This document shows positions 27,690 through 36,179 of a stretch of DNA of 64,000 nucleotides, piece after piece. How positions within the stretch are numbered: the first letter of the stretch is position 1; every line of letters starts with the position of its first letter. This DNA comes from Lewinellaceae bacterium (GTDB lineage Bacteria > Bacteroidota > Bacteroidia > Chitinophagales > Saprospiraceae). The notes beneath the pieces are model-generated. The model was given only the letters and a program-made list of their open reading frames with translations. It did not search any database and was not told where the DNA came from. Location of the stretch: the NCBI GenBank assembly GCA_020636405.1, contig JACJXW010000007.1:62001-126000 (forward strand), written 5' to 3'. A program made the translations under genes and the position numbers.

Positions 27690-27998
27690 ATGACCCCATT
27701 GATGATACATGATGAAACGGCATCCGGCACCCTGCTCAACCAGGTCTGCCTGCTGCTGGAGAGTAAGTATATCACCGTAGAAGAATTGCTGCGCCGGCGT
27801 ATTGAACAGGAAGTGGAAAGCTTCAGTAGCGACACCGGTGAGGGGGTATTTCAGCTCCAGCCGGCCGGTTCCCACGCTGCCCTTCGTTCTTTCCGGGAGC
27901 GCGGCTTCGTCATTTTTGTCAATAACCGCCGCGTGGACGACCTGGCCCAGGAGGTTGAAGTGTCTCCGAATACCAGCGTCCGGTTTGTGCAATGCTGA
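27690..27998 (+). CDS. small cytoplasmic protein of unknown function
   Basis: 102 residues from the ATG at 27690 (another at the fifth codon). No signal or membrane segment. It begins MTPLMIHDETASGTLLNQ, which resembles short bacteroidotal proteins with a DETA box, and ends with a compact alpha/beta domain (FVIFVNNRRVDDLAQEVEVSPNTSVRFVQ). The ATASGT/DETASG segment is typical of small regulatory or toxin/antitoxin-like proteins, but I cannot assign a family. It stands alone after the minisatellite. Confidence 0.6.
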   Translation: MTPLMIHDETASGTLLNQVCLLLESKYITVEELLRRRIEQEVESFSSDTGEGVFQLQPAGSHAALRSFRERGFVIFVNNRRVDDLAQEVEVSPNTSVRFVQC

Positions 27999-28049
27999 TG
28001 AAAAGATGGATTGAATGATGGAGTAAACGCATTCTACCCACTCCTCCTC

Positions 28050-28817
28050 TCATTCAATCTCCCACATATCTCCCCACAGGCGCGAAGCGCCGTCAACGTA
28101 AAGGGTCTCACCGCTAATGTATTTCGCCAAAGCCATAAAGAGGACGGCTTCCGCCACTTCATCGGTAGTGCCCAGGCGCTTCATCGGAACGGTTTTGCTC
28201 ACTTGGGCGACCAGTTCCGGCGGATAGTTTTCCAGGCCAGAAGACTGAATGATACCCGGCGCCACACAATTAACGCGGATGCCTCGGTTGGCCCATTCCA
28301 CCGCCAGCGATTTAGTGAGGTTGTCCACTCCGGCACGGGCGGCGCCGGTATGCGCCATGCCGGGGAAGCCGCAGTGCAGGTCGACGATGATGTTGACGAT
28401 ATTGCCGTGTTGTTGTGGAAAGAAGAAGTGCTGCGCCATGGCCTGGGTCATAAACCAGGTGCCGTTGAGGTTGGTGTTGATGACGGCCAGCCAGCCTTTG
28501 GGGCTGATGCCTTCCGCAGGCGAGGGGAACTGCCCGCCGGCATTGTTGACCAGCAAGTCGAGCTTGCCGCTCTTTTCCTTGATGAACCCCGCCAGTGCCT
28601 CTATTTGCTCGGGCTCCCGAATGTCCAGCGCAAAAGGGTGGCAGGGGCCGTACGTACTGAGTTGCTCCGCCGCCTTTTCCAGGCGGCCCTGCTTGCGGGA
28701 AGCTATATATACCTCCGCCCCATATTGGAGCAACTGCCGGGTAATAACCAGTCCAATACCACTCCCTCCGCCGGTAACCAGGGCTGTTTGCCCTGAGAAA
28801 ATTCCTGCTTTAAACAT
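28050..28817 (-). CDS. SDR oxidoreductase, PECR-like (trans-2-enoyl-CoA reductase type)
   Basis: 255 residues, Rossmann fold with the NAD(P) motif TGGGSGIG near residue 16 and NNAGG near 94. The canonical YxxxK catalytic pair is replaced: the segment reads HTGAARAGVDNLTKSLAVEW. This closely matches vertebrate peroxisomal trans-2-enoyl-CoA reductase ([20 protein letters not shown]) and the related 2,4-dienoyl-CoA reductases, which also lack the usual Tyr. It therefore likely reduces enoyl-CoA with NADPH. The end (SGETLYVDGASRLW) is typical of the group. It is transcribed alone, divergent from the Hsp20 genes. Confidence 0.85.
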   Translation of the reverse strand: MFKAGIFSGQTALVTGGGSGIGLVITRQLLQYGAEVYIASRKQGRLEKAAEQLSTYGPCHPFALDIREPEQIEALAGFIKEKSGKLDLLVNNAGGQFPSPAEGISPKGWLAVINTNLNGTWFMTQAMAQHFFFPQQHGNIVNIIVDLHCGFPGMAHTGAARAGVDNLTKSLAVEWANRGIRVNCVAPGIIQSSGLENYPPELVAQVSKTVPMKRLGTTDEVAEAVLFMALAKYISGETLYVDGASRLWGDMWEIE

Positions 28818-29118
28818 GGGTGTTGTCTTTTTTGCTGTGAGTAATGTTATGCATCAAATGAACCTCAAGAGCTGGCCCATAACCTTGCCTCGGAACCAAA
28901 CTAAGCGCTTATCTGGACAAAAATACAGAGCCATGTATTTCCCTATTCCGGCGAACGCAATCCGCCAATTTGACACCCAATAAGGTCCGACTGGGCTCAA
29001 GAACAGACAAAACGTCAGCTCCGTTGCCATCTTTTCCTGTTTTCCAGGATGGAACATCGTTTGCAATATGAGAAGTGAAATTCGAATTAAAAAACACAAA
29101 AAATAAAATTTCAAAGCC
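28818..29118. other. divergent control region of the SDR and Hsp20 genes
   Basis: 301 bases. It must hold promoters for the divergent SDR and the first Hsp20 gene. I see no CIRCE inverted repeat and no clear TAnnTTTG element; the 3' end is A-rich. Confidence 0.35.
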
Positions 29119-29574
29119 ATGACTCTTGTAAGCGTAAAACCTGTGATCAGAAAGCGGAACACTTTCAACGATTTTGACCGCATCTTCGACGCGTTTTTTA
29201 ACGGCAACCTTCCTGCCGTTACCCACCGCAACGGAAGCGGGCTGAACAACCGTCCCGCAGTTAATGTCATTGAGAACGGAGGTGCTTTCCGCATCGAAGT
29301 GGCTGCTCCCGGCCTTGAAAAAGCAGACTTCCAGGTGGACATCGACAAGAATGTACTGACCATCGAAGTGAACAAGGAATTCCAGCCGGCGGAGGGCGAA
29401 ACCTACAAGCGCCGCGAATTCGGTTACTTCGGGTTCAAGCGCAGCTTCCAGTTGCCGGAAACCATCGATACTGCAGGCATAAGCGCCACCTACGTGAACG
29501 GCGTGCTGCTGGTCAACCTTCCAAAGAAGGAAGAAGCCCAGGAAAAGCCGGCCCGTACGATCCAGATCGGTTAA
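29119..29574 (+). CDS. Hsp20/alpha-crystallin family small heat-shock protein
   Basis: 151 residues. The alpha-crystallin domain spans about 45-140: VNVIENGGAFRIEVAAPGLEKADFQVDI at its start, the RREFGYFGFKRSFQLPE strand, and the A-x-x-x-NGVLLVNLPKKEE signature (GVLxVxxPK). ATP-independent holdase that keeps unfolding proteins soluble. The N-terminus (PVIRKRNTFNDFDRIFDAFF) is the usual variable segment. It is followed 68 bases later by a second Hsp20, so the two probably respond together to stress. Confidence 0.95.
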   Translation: MTLVSVKPVIRKRNTFNDFDRIFDAFFNGNLPAVTHRNGSGLNNRPAVNVIENGGAFRIEVAAPGLEKADFQVDIDKNVLTIEVNKEFQPAEGETYKRREFGYFGFKRSFQLPETIDTAGISATYVNGVLLVNLPKKEEAQEKPARTIQIG

Positions 29575-29651
29575 CGTAATTTGACATTGCGTTGACGAAA
29601 ATCATCAAATCTTTGACTGTGTTTATTTGTTAACCTAAATAGATGATTGAT

Positions 29652-30092
29652 ATGAGCCTCATCAGATATAATCCGTTTGCCACGAAAAGCGTGAGCAATT
29701 TTTTTGACGACGTTTTTAACCACAATATTTCTGACTTCTTTGGAAGTGACTTTTCCGTCAGCACACCGTCAGTAAATGTGGTTGAAACAGAAAACAGCTA
29801 TCGCGTAGAGGTGGCTGCCCCCGGCCTCGAAAAAGAAGACTTCGAGGTCAGCATTGACAAAGGATTCCTGAAAATCTCAGCCCGGAAAGAGCACCAGGAA
29901 GAAGTAAAGGAAGGCGACAAATACATGCGCCGCGAGTTCAACTTCAGCTCTTTTACCCGCAGCTTCCAGCTACCGGATACCGTACAGGCTGACGATATCG
30001 CCGCCAACTACGAAAACGGCGTGCTGAAGATCACTCTCCCGAAAAAAGAAGAGGCGAAGATCGAAGCCGCCAAAGTGATAGAGATTAAATAA
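29652..30092 (+). CDS. Hsp20/alpha-crystallin family small heat-shock protein, second copy
   Basis: 146 residues from the ATG at 29652 (aligning with the start of the neighbour; an ATG three codons earlier is possible). Alpha-crystallin domain about 40-135 with VNVVETENSYRVEVAAPGLE, MRREFNFSSFTRSFQLPD and NGVLKITLPKKEE. It resembles the preceding gene strongly in the core, so it is a tandem duplicate. The stop is followed by a strong terminator about 115 bases later. Confidence 0.95.
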   Translation: MSLIRYNPFATKSVSNFFDDVFNHNISDFFGSDFSVSTPSVNVVETENSYRVEVAAPGLEKEDFEVSIDKGFLKISARKEHQEEVKEGDKYMRREFNFSSFTRSFQLPDTVQADDIAANYENGVLKITLPKKEEAKIEAAKVIEIK

Positions 30093-30207
30093 CAGGCAGG
30101 TTCTACAGGATCTGAAAGCGATCCCGCCTGTCTGCGAAACGATAAGAACTTAGGACAGCGAACTGTCCGAAAGGTTAGTTAATAGGGTTTTAGGTGTTTA
30201 TTTTGGA

Positions 30208-30241
30208 AGCCGGCACGAAACATCGTGCCGGCTCTTTTTTT
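30208..30241 (+). terminator. strong Rho-independent terminator after the Hsp20 pair
   Basis: Perfect 10-base stem AGCCGGCACG / CGTGCCGGCT with an AAACAT loop, followed by C and seven T. The clearest intrinsic terminator in the window. Confidence 0.92.
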
Positions 30242-30371
30242 GCCCGGAAATCAACAATACTTCCAGAAATACCCGGAATCGCAGTGCCGCTTTATCTGTC
30301 TGATGTTTTGCACACCCGAACCTTTCAGAGCTCTTTTTTCCCGTTCTTCGCATAACTCACTCACCAGGAAA

Positions 30372-30426
30372 ACTATTTTCTTAGTAGAAAAACTAATTAA
30401 ATAGTTGATTCAACTAAAAAAATAGT
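30372..30426 (+). promoter_or_regulatory. phased operator array for the BlaI-type repressor
   Basis: Alternating half-sites ACTA (30372, 30392, 30413) and TAGT (30382, 30402, 30423), each spaced 10 or 11 bases. They form nested inverted repeats such as TTAGT-N6-ACTAA, AGTTGATTCAACT and ACTA-N6-TAGT. The array ends 13 bases before the blaI-like ATG. BlaI/MecI repressors bind ACTA/TAGT-like or TACA/TGTA dyads, so this is a good autoregulatory operator candidate. Confidence 0.65.
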
Positions 30427-30439
30427 TTACATTGCCTGT

Positions 30440-30802
30440 ATGAAAAAACTGACCAACAAAGAAGAAGAGGTCATGCAGGTTCTTTGGAAGCTCAAGAAGG
30501 CTTTCGTAAAAGACATCATCGAAGAGCTTCCGGAGCCCCGGCCTCATTACAACACGGCATCCACCATCGTCCGTTTGCTGGAAGAACGGGGGTTTGTCAG
30601 CCACAAGGCTTACGGCAATGCCCATCAGTATTATCCGATCGTATCCAAGCGCGACTATACCCGGCACTTTATGGGAGATGTACTGGCCAACTATTTCGAC
30701 AACTCCCTTAAGCGCATGGTGGCCTTCTTTGCCGAAGAGGAAGAACTCAGCGAAGAAGAGGCACAGGAGATCATCAGATTGATCGAGAAAAAAAATGAAT
30801 GA
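30440..30802 (+). CDS. BlaI/MecI/CopY family transcriptional repressor
   Basis: 120 residues. Winged-helix domain (about 1-75): LTNKEEEVMQVLWKLKKAFVKDIIEELP, then TASTIVRLLEERGFVSHKAYG, the family's recognition helix and wing. The C-terminal part (SEEEAQEIIRLIEKK) is a dimerisation helix. By family knowledge the repressor is inactivated by proteolysis triggered by the partner M56 membrane protease. It overlaps the M56 gene by 8 bases, so translation is probably coupled. An operator-like array sits just upstream. Confidence 0.93.
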   Translation: MKKLTNKEEEVMQVLWKLKKAFVKDIIEELPEPRPHYNTASTIVRLLEERGFVSHKAYGNAHQYYPIVSKRDYTRHFMGDVLANYFDNSLKRMVAFFAEEEELSEEEAQEIIRLIEKKNE

Positions 30803-32315
30803 TATGCCCCTCCTGAACTACCTGGGGCAGGCCGGTTTGTTCCTGGCCTGCCTCTACGGCATGTATTGGTTGTTTTTCCGCAAAGAAGTTTTTCATCAGC
30901 TCAATCGGGCCCTGCTCTTGCTGATCATGGCCGGTACGCTGGCCCTCCCGTTGGCGCCGGCGCCACCCTTGTTCCAAAACGCGGAGGGACTGACCGGCAC
31001 CGTGACGATACTGCCGCTCTCTCCGGCCGGCCAACAACCCGCCTTCAACACGAAAGTATTGGAAGCCCGAAGGCCGTTGGAAGCTATGGCGCCCATTATG
31101 CAAAGGGCAACCCTTTCCGGTTGGCTGTCTCTTGTCTATTTTACCGGACTGGCCCTTTTATCCATTCGTCTGGTTTTCCAGTTATTCCTGGCTTTTCGAT
31201 TATTGAAGCGCGGCAAGTGGCAAAAGGAGCAAAAAGGATGGCTCGTCAGTTCGGACGAGTTCAACGCTCCTTTTTCATTCTGGAACATCATTTTCCTCCC
31301 GGCCAGCCTCGAGGACTCTCCTCTGCGGCACTATATATTGGAACACGAACGGGTGCACCAGCGGCAATGGCATTCCGCTGACCTGCTGCTGGCGGAGCTG
31401 TTCTGCATCGCTTTCTGGTTTCATCCCGCAGCATGGTGGCTCAACCGGGCGCTTCGGGCGCGATTGGAACACATTGCCGACGAGGCTGTACTGAATTCAG
31501 GTGTAAACCGAAAGCATTATCAATACAGCCTGCTTAGCCTCGCCGGCAGGAACATTCCATTCCATCTGGCTAATCAATTCAATCAATCACTCATAAAAAC
31601 CCGAATTGTTATGATGAATGCTAAGAAATCACCCGCTCACCACCAATTGAAGTACCTGACAGTACTACCTCTTGTGTTTCTTTTAGTCCTGGCGTTCAAT
31701 GATGCCCGGGCGCAGGCCACAGAAGCCAAACCGGCAAAAGAAACCGTAGAAGCAAGGGCAAAAGGGGGGGCAACCGCCTCTGAAACTGGAACATCTGCCA
31801 CCAAAAAGGGCGCGAAGGCTCGAGGCCAGGCAACTGTCGCCACGAGTGGGGGCGCCTCCGCCAAGAGTGGCGTTGCCGTAGGGCCTACAGCCGTAGCTTC
31901 AAGCGGGCGTTCAAGTAGTGTTACAGGTATCGCCCAGGCTGATGGATACGAATCCGTTTTTGTGGCCATCGGCGCCGAATTTCCCGCAGAGCGGCTTCCT
32001 CAAATGAAAAAGGACCTGGAGGAACAGGGGATCCTGCTCAACGTTGAGGAACTTGACTACAATTCCGACAAGCTCATTACCCGGCTCAAACTGACCGTCC
32101 GGACAAAGGATGGCCAAATGCACGGCAACGGCTTCAGTTACAACGACGGCCAGCCTATCGACGAACCCGTGATCTTCTACGTCAGAAGAGATAATGGCAA
32201 CTACGGCTTCGGTATCTTCACCGGTAAGCTGAATAATGACGTGCCTGCTGAGGTGCGCAGTGTCATCGAAAAGATGGAGAACGGTTATTTCGTCGGAAAG
32301 ATCATTACAGAGTAA
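30795..32315 (+). CDS. M56 family BlaR1-like membrane metallopeptidase
   Basis: 506 residues. N-terminal membrane helices (about 8-26, 35-52, 110-130). The zinc-binding HExxH lies in the cytoplasmic protease domain (LEHERVHQRQWHSADLL, about residue 185), with a further conserved FHPAAWWLNRALR block and EHIADEAVL. A fourth helix lies at about 285-303 (LTVLPLVFLLVLAF). The periplasmic C-terminus has a Gly/Ala/Ser/Thr-rich low-complexity stretch (about 315-375), then a small alpha/beta domain (about 385-506, ESVFVAIGAEFPAERLP) rather than the penicillin-binding domain of BlaR1. It likely senses another envelope signal and cleaves the repressor. Confidence 0.9.
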   Translation: MNDMPLLNYLGQAGLFLACLYGMYWLFFRKEVFHQLNRALLLLIMAGTLALPLAPAPPLFQNAEGLTGTVTILPLSPAGQQPAFNTKVLEARRPLEAMAPIMQRATLSGWLSLVYFTGLALLSIRLVFQLFLAFRLLKRGKWQKEQKGWLVSSDEFNAPFSFWNIIFLPASLEDSPLRHYILEHERVHQRQWHSADLLLAELFCIAFWFHPAAWWLNRALRARLEHIADEAVLNSGVNRKHYQYSLLSLAGRNIPFHLANQFNQSLIKTRIVMMNAKKSPAHHQLKYLTVLPLVFLLVLAFNDARAQATEAKPAKETVEARAKGGATASETGTSATKKGAKARGQATVATSGGASAKSGVAVGPTAVASSGRSSSVTGIAQADGYESVFVAIGAEFPAERLPQMKKDLEEQGILLNVEELDYNSDKLITRLKLTVRTKDGQMHGNGFSYNDGQPIDEPVIFYVRRDNGNYGFGIFTGKLNNDVPAEVRSVIEKMENGYFVGKIITE

Positions 32316-32325
32316 GGAATTAGAA

Positions 32326-32373
32326 ACGAAATTCCAGGCCGCTTAAGAGAAGCCTTATGGCCTGGAATTTCGT
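32326..32373. terminator. bidirectional terminator hairpin
   Basis: ACGAAATTCCAGGCC pairs perfectly with GGCCTGGAATTTCGT (15 bp, 18-base loop). It lies between the convergent M56 and DUF1501 genes, 10 bases after the M56 stop. Confidence 0.75.
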
Positions 32374-32409
32374 CCTCTAACCATGACGAGCGCTACCTGC
32401 TGATCAAGC

Positions 32410-33606
32410 TCACACTACCCCCAACCCAGCAAACACTCTCCCCAATATCTCCTTCGGCGATTCCACGTCCAGCCACTGCTCCAATAGGGTAGCATACAAG
32501 GACCGGAAATCCACCTGATATTTCAGGTCTCCTTCATCCAGGTCCAACAGGTTGGGGCCCTGGTTGTAAAAACCGGGCCTTTTCAGTTGGCCACCCAACA
32601 AAAAAACATTGTTGGCGGTACCATGGTCCGTCCCGTTGCTCGCGTTCTGTTTTACGCGGCGCCCAAACTCCGAGAAAGCCATGATCAGGGTATCCTCCAG
32701 CAGCCCGTTTTGTTTCAAGTCGGTAACGAAGGCCTGCAACCCCTCCGCGAGTTGCTTCAGGAGGCGGCCCTGCCGGTTTTTCTGGTTGGCATGGGTATCA
32801 AATCCGGTGAGATTGACGTAGTAGACACGCGTAGCGGTGTCTGCAGTTATAAGCTCCGCCACCTTTTTGAGGTCCTGGCCGAAAGTGGTCATTGGATAAG
32901 GTACTCTCGACTGGTGTACTTTCGATTGCTCAAAGAGATAGTCCGCGGAAGATTGAGTATCTACCATGATTTTATACAAATAAGCTGCCGGCTCCTCGTG
33001 TTCGTGGACAGGAACATTCTTGCCCAGGGCTTGCAGGAAGCGATTGTCTGTCGTGCGTTTCAGCTTCCGGGCGTCACTCATGGCAAAGCCGCTGCGCTCG
33101 CGGCCTTTCAGGGCCAGGCTGAGGCTGTCGTCCAGTTCCAGCGCATGGTAAGGCTGGCAGCCGGTGCACTCACTGTCGAGATAACGCCCCAGCCAGCCGG
33201 TATTCAGGTACTCGTCACTGTTGCTGGCCGTGTGCCAGATGTCCATAGAACGGAAATGAGAACGGTCGGGATTGGGATAGCCTACACTGTTGATTATGCT
33301 CAGCAGGCCCTCGTCGTACAGAGGTTGCAAAGCCTGAAGAGCGGGGTTGAACCCCAGTTCATCGGACACCGGCAACACCTCCGAAGCGGAAAGGGCAAGG
33401 GAAGGGCGGCTCTGATAATATACATCATTGCGATAAGGAATGATCGTATTCAGTCCGTCATTGCCACCGGAAAGCTGGATGGCCACCAGGATTTTTCCGG
33501 AGCGGCTGCCGCTGCCCCGCACGCCGAAGGCTGCCGGCAGGAAGGAGGGAACCAGCAGGCTGGTGGAGGCCAGGGCGGAAGCTTTAAGGAAGTCTCTTCT
33601 TTTCAT
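32410..33606 (-). CDS. DUF1501 domain-containing protein, Tat-exported
   Basis: 398 residues. The N-terminus has a twin-arginine signal (MKRRDFLKASALASTSLLVPSFLPAA). The body is of the DUF1501 family (alkaline-phosphatase-like fold): VAIQLSGGNDGLNTIIPY, ALQPLYDEGLLSIINSVGYPNPDRSH split over the first third, FSEFGRRVKQNASNGTDHGTANNVFLLGG with the conserved DHG, and LEQWLDVE. Members occur with DUF1800 proteins across many phyla, as here (gap 73 bases). Enzymatic activity is not known. The two are probably one operon. Confidence 0.93.
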   Translation of the reverse strand: MKRRDFLKASALASTSLLVPSFLPAAFGVRGSGSRSGKILVAIQLSGGNDGLNTIIPYRNDVYYQSRPSLALSASEVLPVSDELGFNPALQALQPLYDEGLLSIINSVGYPNPDRSHFRSMDIWHTASNSDEYLNTGWLGRYLDSECTGCQPYHALELDDSLSLALKGRERSGFAMSDARKLKRTTDNRFLQALGKNVPVHEHEEPAAYLYKIMVDTQSSADYLFEQSKVHQSRVPYPMTTFGQDLKKVAELITADTATRVYYVNLTGFDTHANQKNRQGRLLKQLAEGLQAFVTDLKQNGLLEDTLIMAFSEFGRRVKQNASNGTDHGTANNVFLLGGQLKRPGFYNQGPNLLDLDEGDLKYQVDFRSLYATLLEQWLDVESPKEILGRVFAGLGVV

Positions 33607-33679
33607 TTTTTAAGGTTTGGACGTTGGGAAGCCAGGGCGATAATGCCCCAGGCATGAAATTCAGGCCACTGGATCTCAA

Positions 33680-35050
33680 TCAACACAATTGGTACTCGGG
33701 CAAGGACATCAGCCGCATCACCACTGAGTTGGCGTAGTCCCAATCACTGCCTGCAGCAGTATACTGCTGTAGCAGGGCCGGATCGATAGCGGGTTTTTTC
33801 AGAAAAAGGAAATCTGACAGTCGTTCGTGATAATGAGGCCGGCGTATGCCTTCCAGAAGATCCATAAGCGGACGAGTATCGATGGTAGCGTCGAGGCGGC
33901 GCAGGGCCTGCCCTCGTTCCCCGGCTTCGGGTTCGTCTTTGGTACGGAAATCGACCTCCGAAAGATGAAACAGGTAGGTAGCCAGGTTGAGCCGCAACAT
34001 AAGGGTGGCGTTGTCGATCCAGGACTTACCCCCAGGCCAACCTGCAACGTTGGGTGGATTGAACAAGACCTGCCCCAGCGCCCGCTGAATGAAGAGCAGG
34101 GCTTTGTCGTCGGTAAAGCGTACATCCAGCGCGCGCATGACACCCACGATCAACTCCACCGGCGACTTGATGCGGCTGCCGATATGTTGCGGGGCATAAA
34201 ACCAATCACTTTCAAAAATGGAACGCAGGAGCGGAGCAACCTCATAGCCGGACTCATAAAATTGCCGGCTTAGGCTTTCCACCCTGGTTTCATCGACTTT
34301 TTCGTTGACGAAATAGCGGTAGATCTTCCGGGTGATAAAACGAGCCGTCTCACGTTGTTCCAGGATAATGTCTATGATATCTGTTCCGTCAAAATCGCCG
34401 GTTTTACCTAAAAATGTTTTACTTCCATAATCGTGAAAACGGGTGCGGAAAGTAAAGGCGCCTGCCAGGTCGCTCGACCAACCGGTGAAGGCCCGGGCGG
34501 CTTCCTTTACGTCCTGTTCGGTATAGTTTCCCCGCCCGATGGTAAAGAGCTCGAGCAACTCCCTGGCGAAGTTTTCATTGGGTTTTTCCTTGCGGTTCTG
34601 TTGATTGTTGAGGAAGCGGATCATAGCCCCGTCCTGGGCAATAGCCAGGGCGAGTTCCCGGAAATTGCCCAGGGCATGGCGGCGGATAGTATTGATATAC
34701 TGAGCGCCCAGGCTTCCAAAGATGGGCTGGCATGCAAAATGCCCGTGCCAGAACAAGGCCATACGTTCCCGCAAAGCACCGTACCGGCTGCTCGCCATAC
34801 GGTAGATCCATTCCGTATTGACGCCCCCCATCCGTTCGCGCTCCTGTTTCAGCACAGCTTCTTTCTCTGCCGTACTCATCTGCCGGAAACGCCCTGCAGC
34901 AGCAGGAGGCGCCGGCGCGTCCTCAACGGCCCCTGCATCCCTGAAAAGCTGATCAACGGCCTGCTGCAGGGTAAATGCCTGCCTGTCCTGCCATTCCCGG
35001 GGGGTCAGCCCAAAGCCTGCCCTCCAATAGAGGTGATGTAACTTTTCCAT
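33680..35050 (-). CDS. DUF1800 domain-containing protein
   Basis: 456 residues from the ATG at 35050; a GTG 13 codons earlier is less likely. Typical DUF1800 blocks: HLYWRAGFGLTPREWQ, MALFWHGHFAC, LGNFRELALAIAQDGAMIRFLNNQQNRK split around residue 150, NENFARELLELFTIGRGNYTEQDVKEAARAFTGW, SPVELIVGVMRAL and NVAGWPGGKSWI. No signal peptide is obvious. It is paired with the downstream DUF1501 gene, as is usual; the pair is suspected to act in an envelope or extracellular-polymer process, but this is not established. Confidence 0.93.
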   Translation of the reverse strand: MEKLHHLYWRAGFGLTPREWQDRQAFTLQQAVDQLFRDAGAVEDAPAPPAAAGRFRQMSTAEKEAVLKQERERMGGVNTEWIYRMASSRYGALRERMALFWHGHFACQPIFGSLGAQYINTIRRHALGNFRELALAIAQDGAMIRFLNNQQNRKEKPNENFARELLELFTIGRGNYTEQDVKEAARAFTGWSSDLAGAFTFRTRFHDYGSKTFLGKTGDFDGTDIIDIILEQRETARFITRKIYRYFVNEKVDETRVESLSRQFYESGYEVAPLLRSIFESDWFYAPQHIGSRIKSPVELIVGVMRALDVRFTDDKALLFIQRALGQVLFNPPNVAGWPGGKSWIDNATLMLRLNLATYLFHLSEVDFRTKDEPEAGERGQALRRLDATIDTRPLMDLLEGIRRPHYHERLSDFLFLKKPAIDPALLQQYTAAGSDWDYANSVVMRLMSLPEYQLC

Positions 35051-35148
35051 GCTACCGATTTGTTTATCTCCTCTGATGGGAATAACCACAAATGGTTTAA
35101 CGGCAGCAAGCAGTTTTAACAGGTTTTAACGTGTTGGGACGATCCATT

Positions 35149-36135
35149 TTACAGGGAGAGTAAAAAGCCAATCGTAAAGTTGGCATCCCAGTCAAAGACG
35201 AACTGCTGGCAACCGGTGACATCGGCGATGGCGTTGTAAATGTTGATACCCGCCTTTTCTTTCGCGCCTTCGGGCTGGTAAGCGCCGGGAGCTTTCAGCA
35301 CCGTATAGCGCTCTTCCCCCTGCCGCACCTGTTTGGCCAGTTGAAACGGCACGCCTCCAATAATAAAGCAGGTCTTCGTCTTGGATGACGGCACTTTAAC
35401 GACTTTACTTCTGACGTCCAGGTACACCTCACTATCCTCGACGTTATCGACGTAATACTTCGCTCCGTAAGTTTCCAGTCCGGTGATCCGGTTGCCATCA
35501 ATCCAGGAAACCTTGGTGTTACCCGATCCGATATCTACGACAAAAGCCTTGTCTTTATAGGCATCGGGTAGAGCAGCCCGCAGGGCCAGTTGGGCCTCCT
35601 TTTCAGGAGTGACCGTATTGACGACATAACCAAGCGTCTTGATCCCACTGATGATCTTTTGAGTAGCGTCTACTTTTACTGCGCCCGAGCTGACTACGAA
35701 ATGGATATCCCGGCCTCCGACTCCATAGTCCAGCATATTGGCAATATACTGCTTCAACCCCTGGGTGATATCCCTTCCGGAAGCCAGGCCGTCGTATACG
35801 AGGCTGTTCCCCCATTCGGCCTTTTTCAATTGCCAGTTCTTGTTCTGATCGATCTCAACGATGAAGGAGTTAAAGCCGGCGGCGCCCAGTTCAACGACCC
35901 CCTTGAGGGTTCCGTTCTGAGGCGCGGGGGCAGTAAAATTGAAGGATTGTGCTTCGAAGTTGGCAGGTACCTGATCTGTCTTGGGAGCTTCCTCCTTTTG
36001 TTCCGGAGTTTCGGTATCATCTGCTTTAATGTCGATAGTACCGGAATCAGAAAGCATTCGGTAACCAAAAAATAAGGCTGCGGCGATGACGAGGAGGAGG
36101 AGGAATTTAGCAAATGGTGTTAATCGAGTTCTCAT
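35149..36135 (-). CDS. membrane-anchored protein with an ASKHA (actin/Hsp70-like) ATPase-type motif, unknown function
   Basis: 328 residues from the ATG at 36135. One N-terminal membrane helix (about 8-26, FAKFLLLLVIAAALFFGY). An acidic linker with DDTETPEQKEE follows. Then a domain begins with VVELGAAGFNSFIVEIDQN and has a second phosphate-loop-like motif, KAFVVDIGSGNTKVSWIDG (about residue 190). Both resemble the phosphate-1/phosphate-2 loops of PPX/GppA and actin-like ATPases, though normal companions of such motifs are not certain. The bulk of the protein would be periplasmic, which is odd for an ATPase. The kduI remnant ends 44 bases upstream of its ATG on the same strand. Confidence 0.6.
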   Translation of the reverse strand: MRTRLTPFAKFLLLLVIAAALFFGYRMLSDSGTIDIKADDTETPEQKEEAPKTDQVPANFEAQSFNFTAPAPQNGTLKGVVELGAAGFNSFIVEIDQNKNWQLKKAEWGNSLVYDGLASGRDITQGLKQYIANMLDYGVGGRDIHFVVSSGAVKVDATQKIISGIKTLGYVVNTVTPEKEAQLALRAALPDAYKDKAFVVDIGSGNTKVSWIDGNRITGLETYGAKYYVDNVEDSEVYLDVRSKVVKVPSSKTKTCFIIGGVPFQLAKQVRQGEERYTVLKAPGAYQPEGAKEKAGINIYNAIADVTGCQQFVFDWDANFTIGFLLSL

Positions 36136-36179
36136 GGAGGTAATGGTTTTTGTTTTCAGGGAGGAAAGATACAAAAGAC

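Noticed and set aside
28818..29118. CIRCE (HrcA) element upstream of the Hsp20 genes
   Set aside because: I looked for TTAGCACTC-N9-GAGTGCTAA and found nothing similar.
32587..33657. A 356-codon frame opposite to the DUF1501 gene
   Set aside because: Complete overlap with a gene carrying a Tat signal and conserved blocks; the antisense product has no features.
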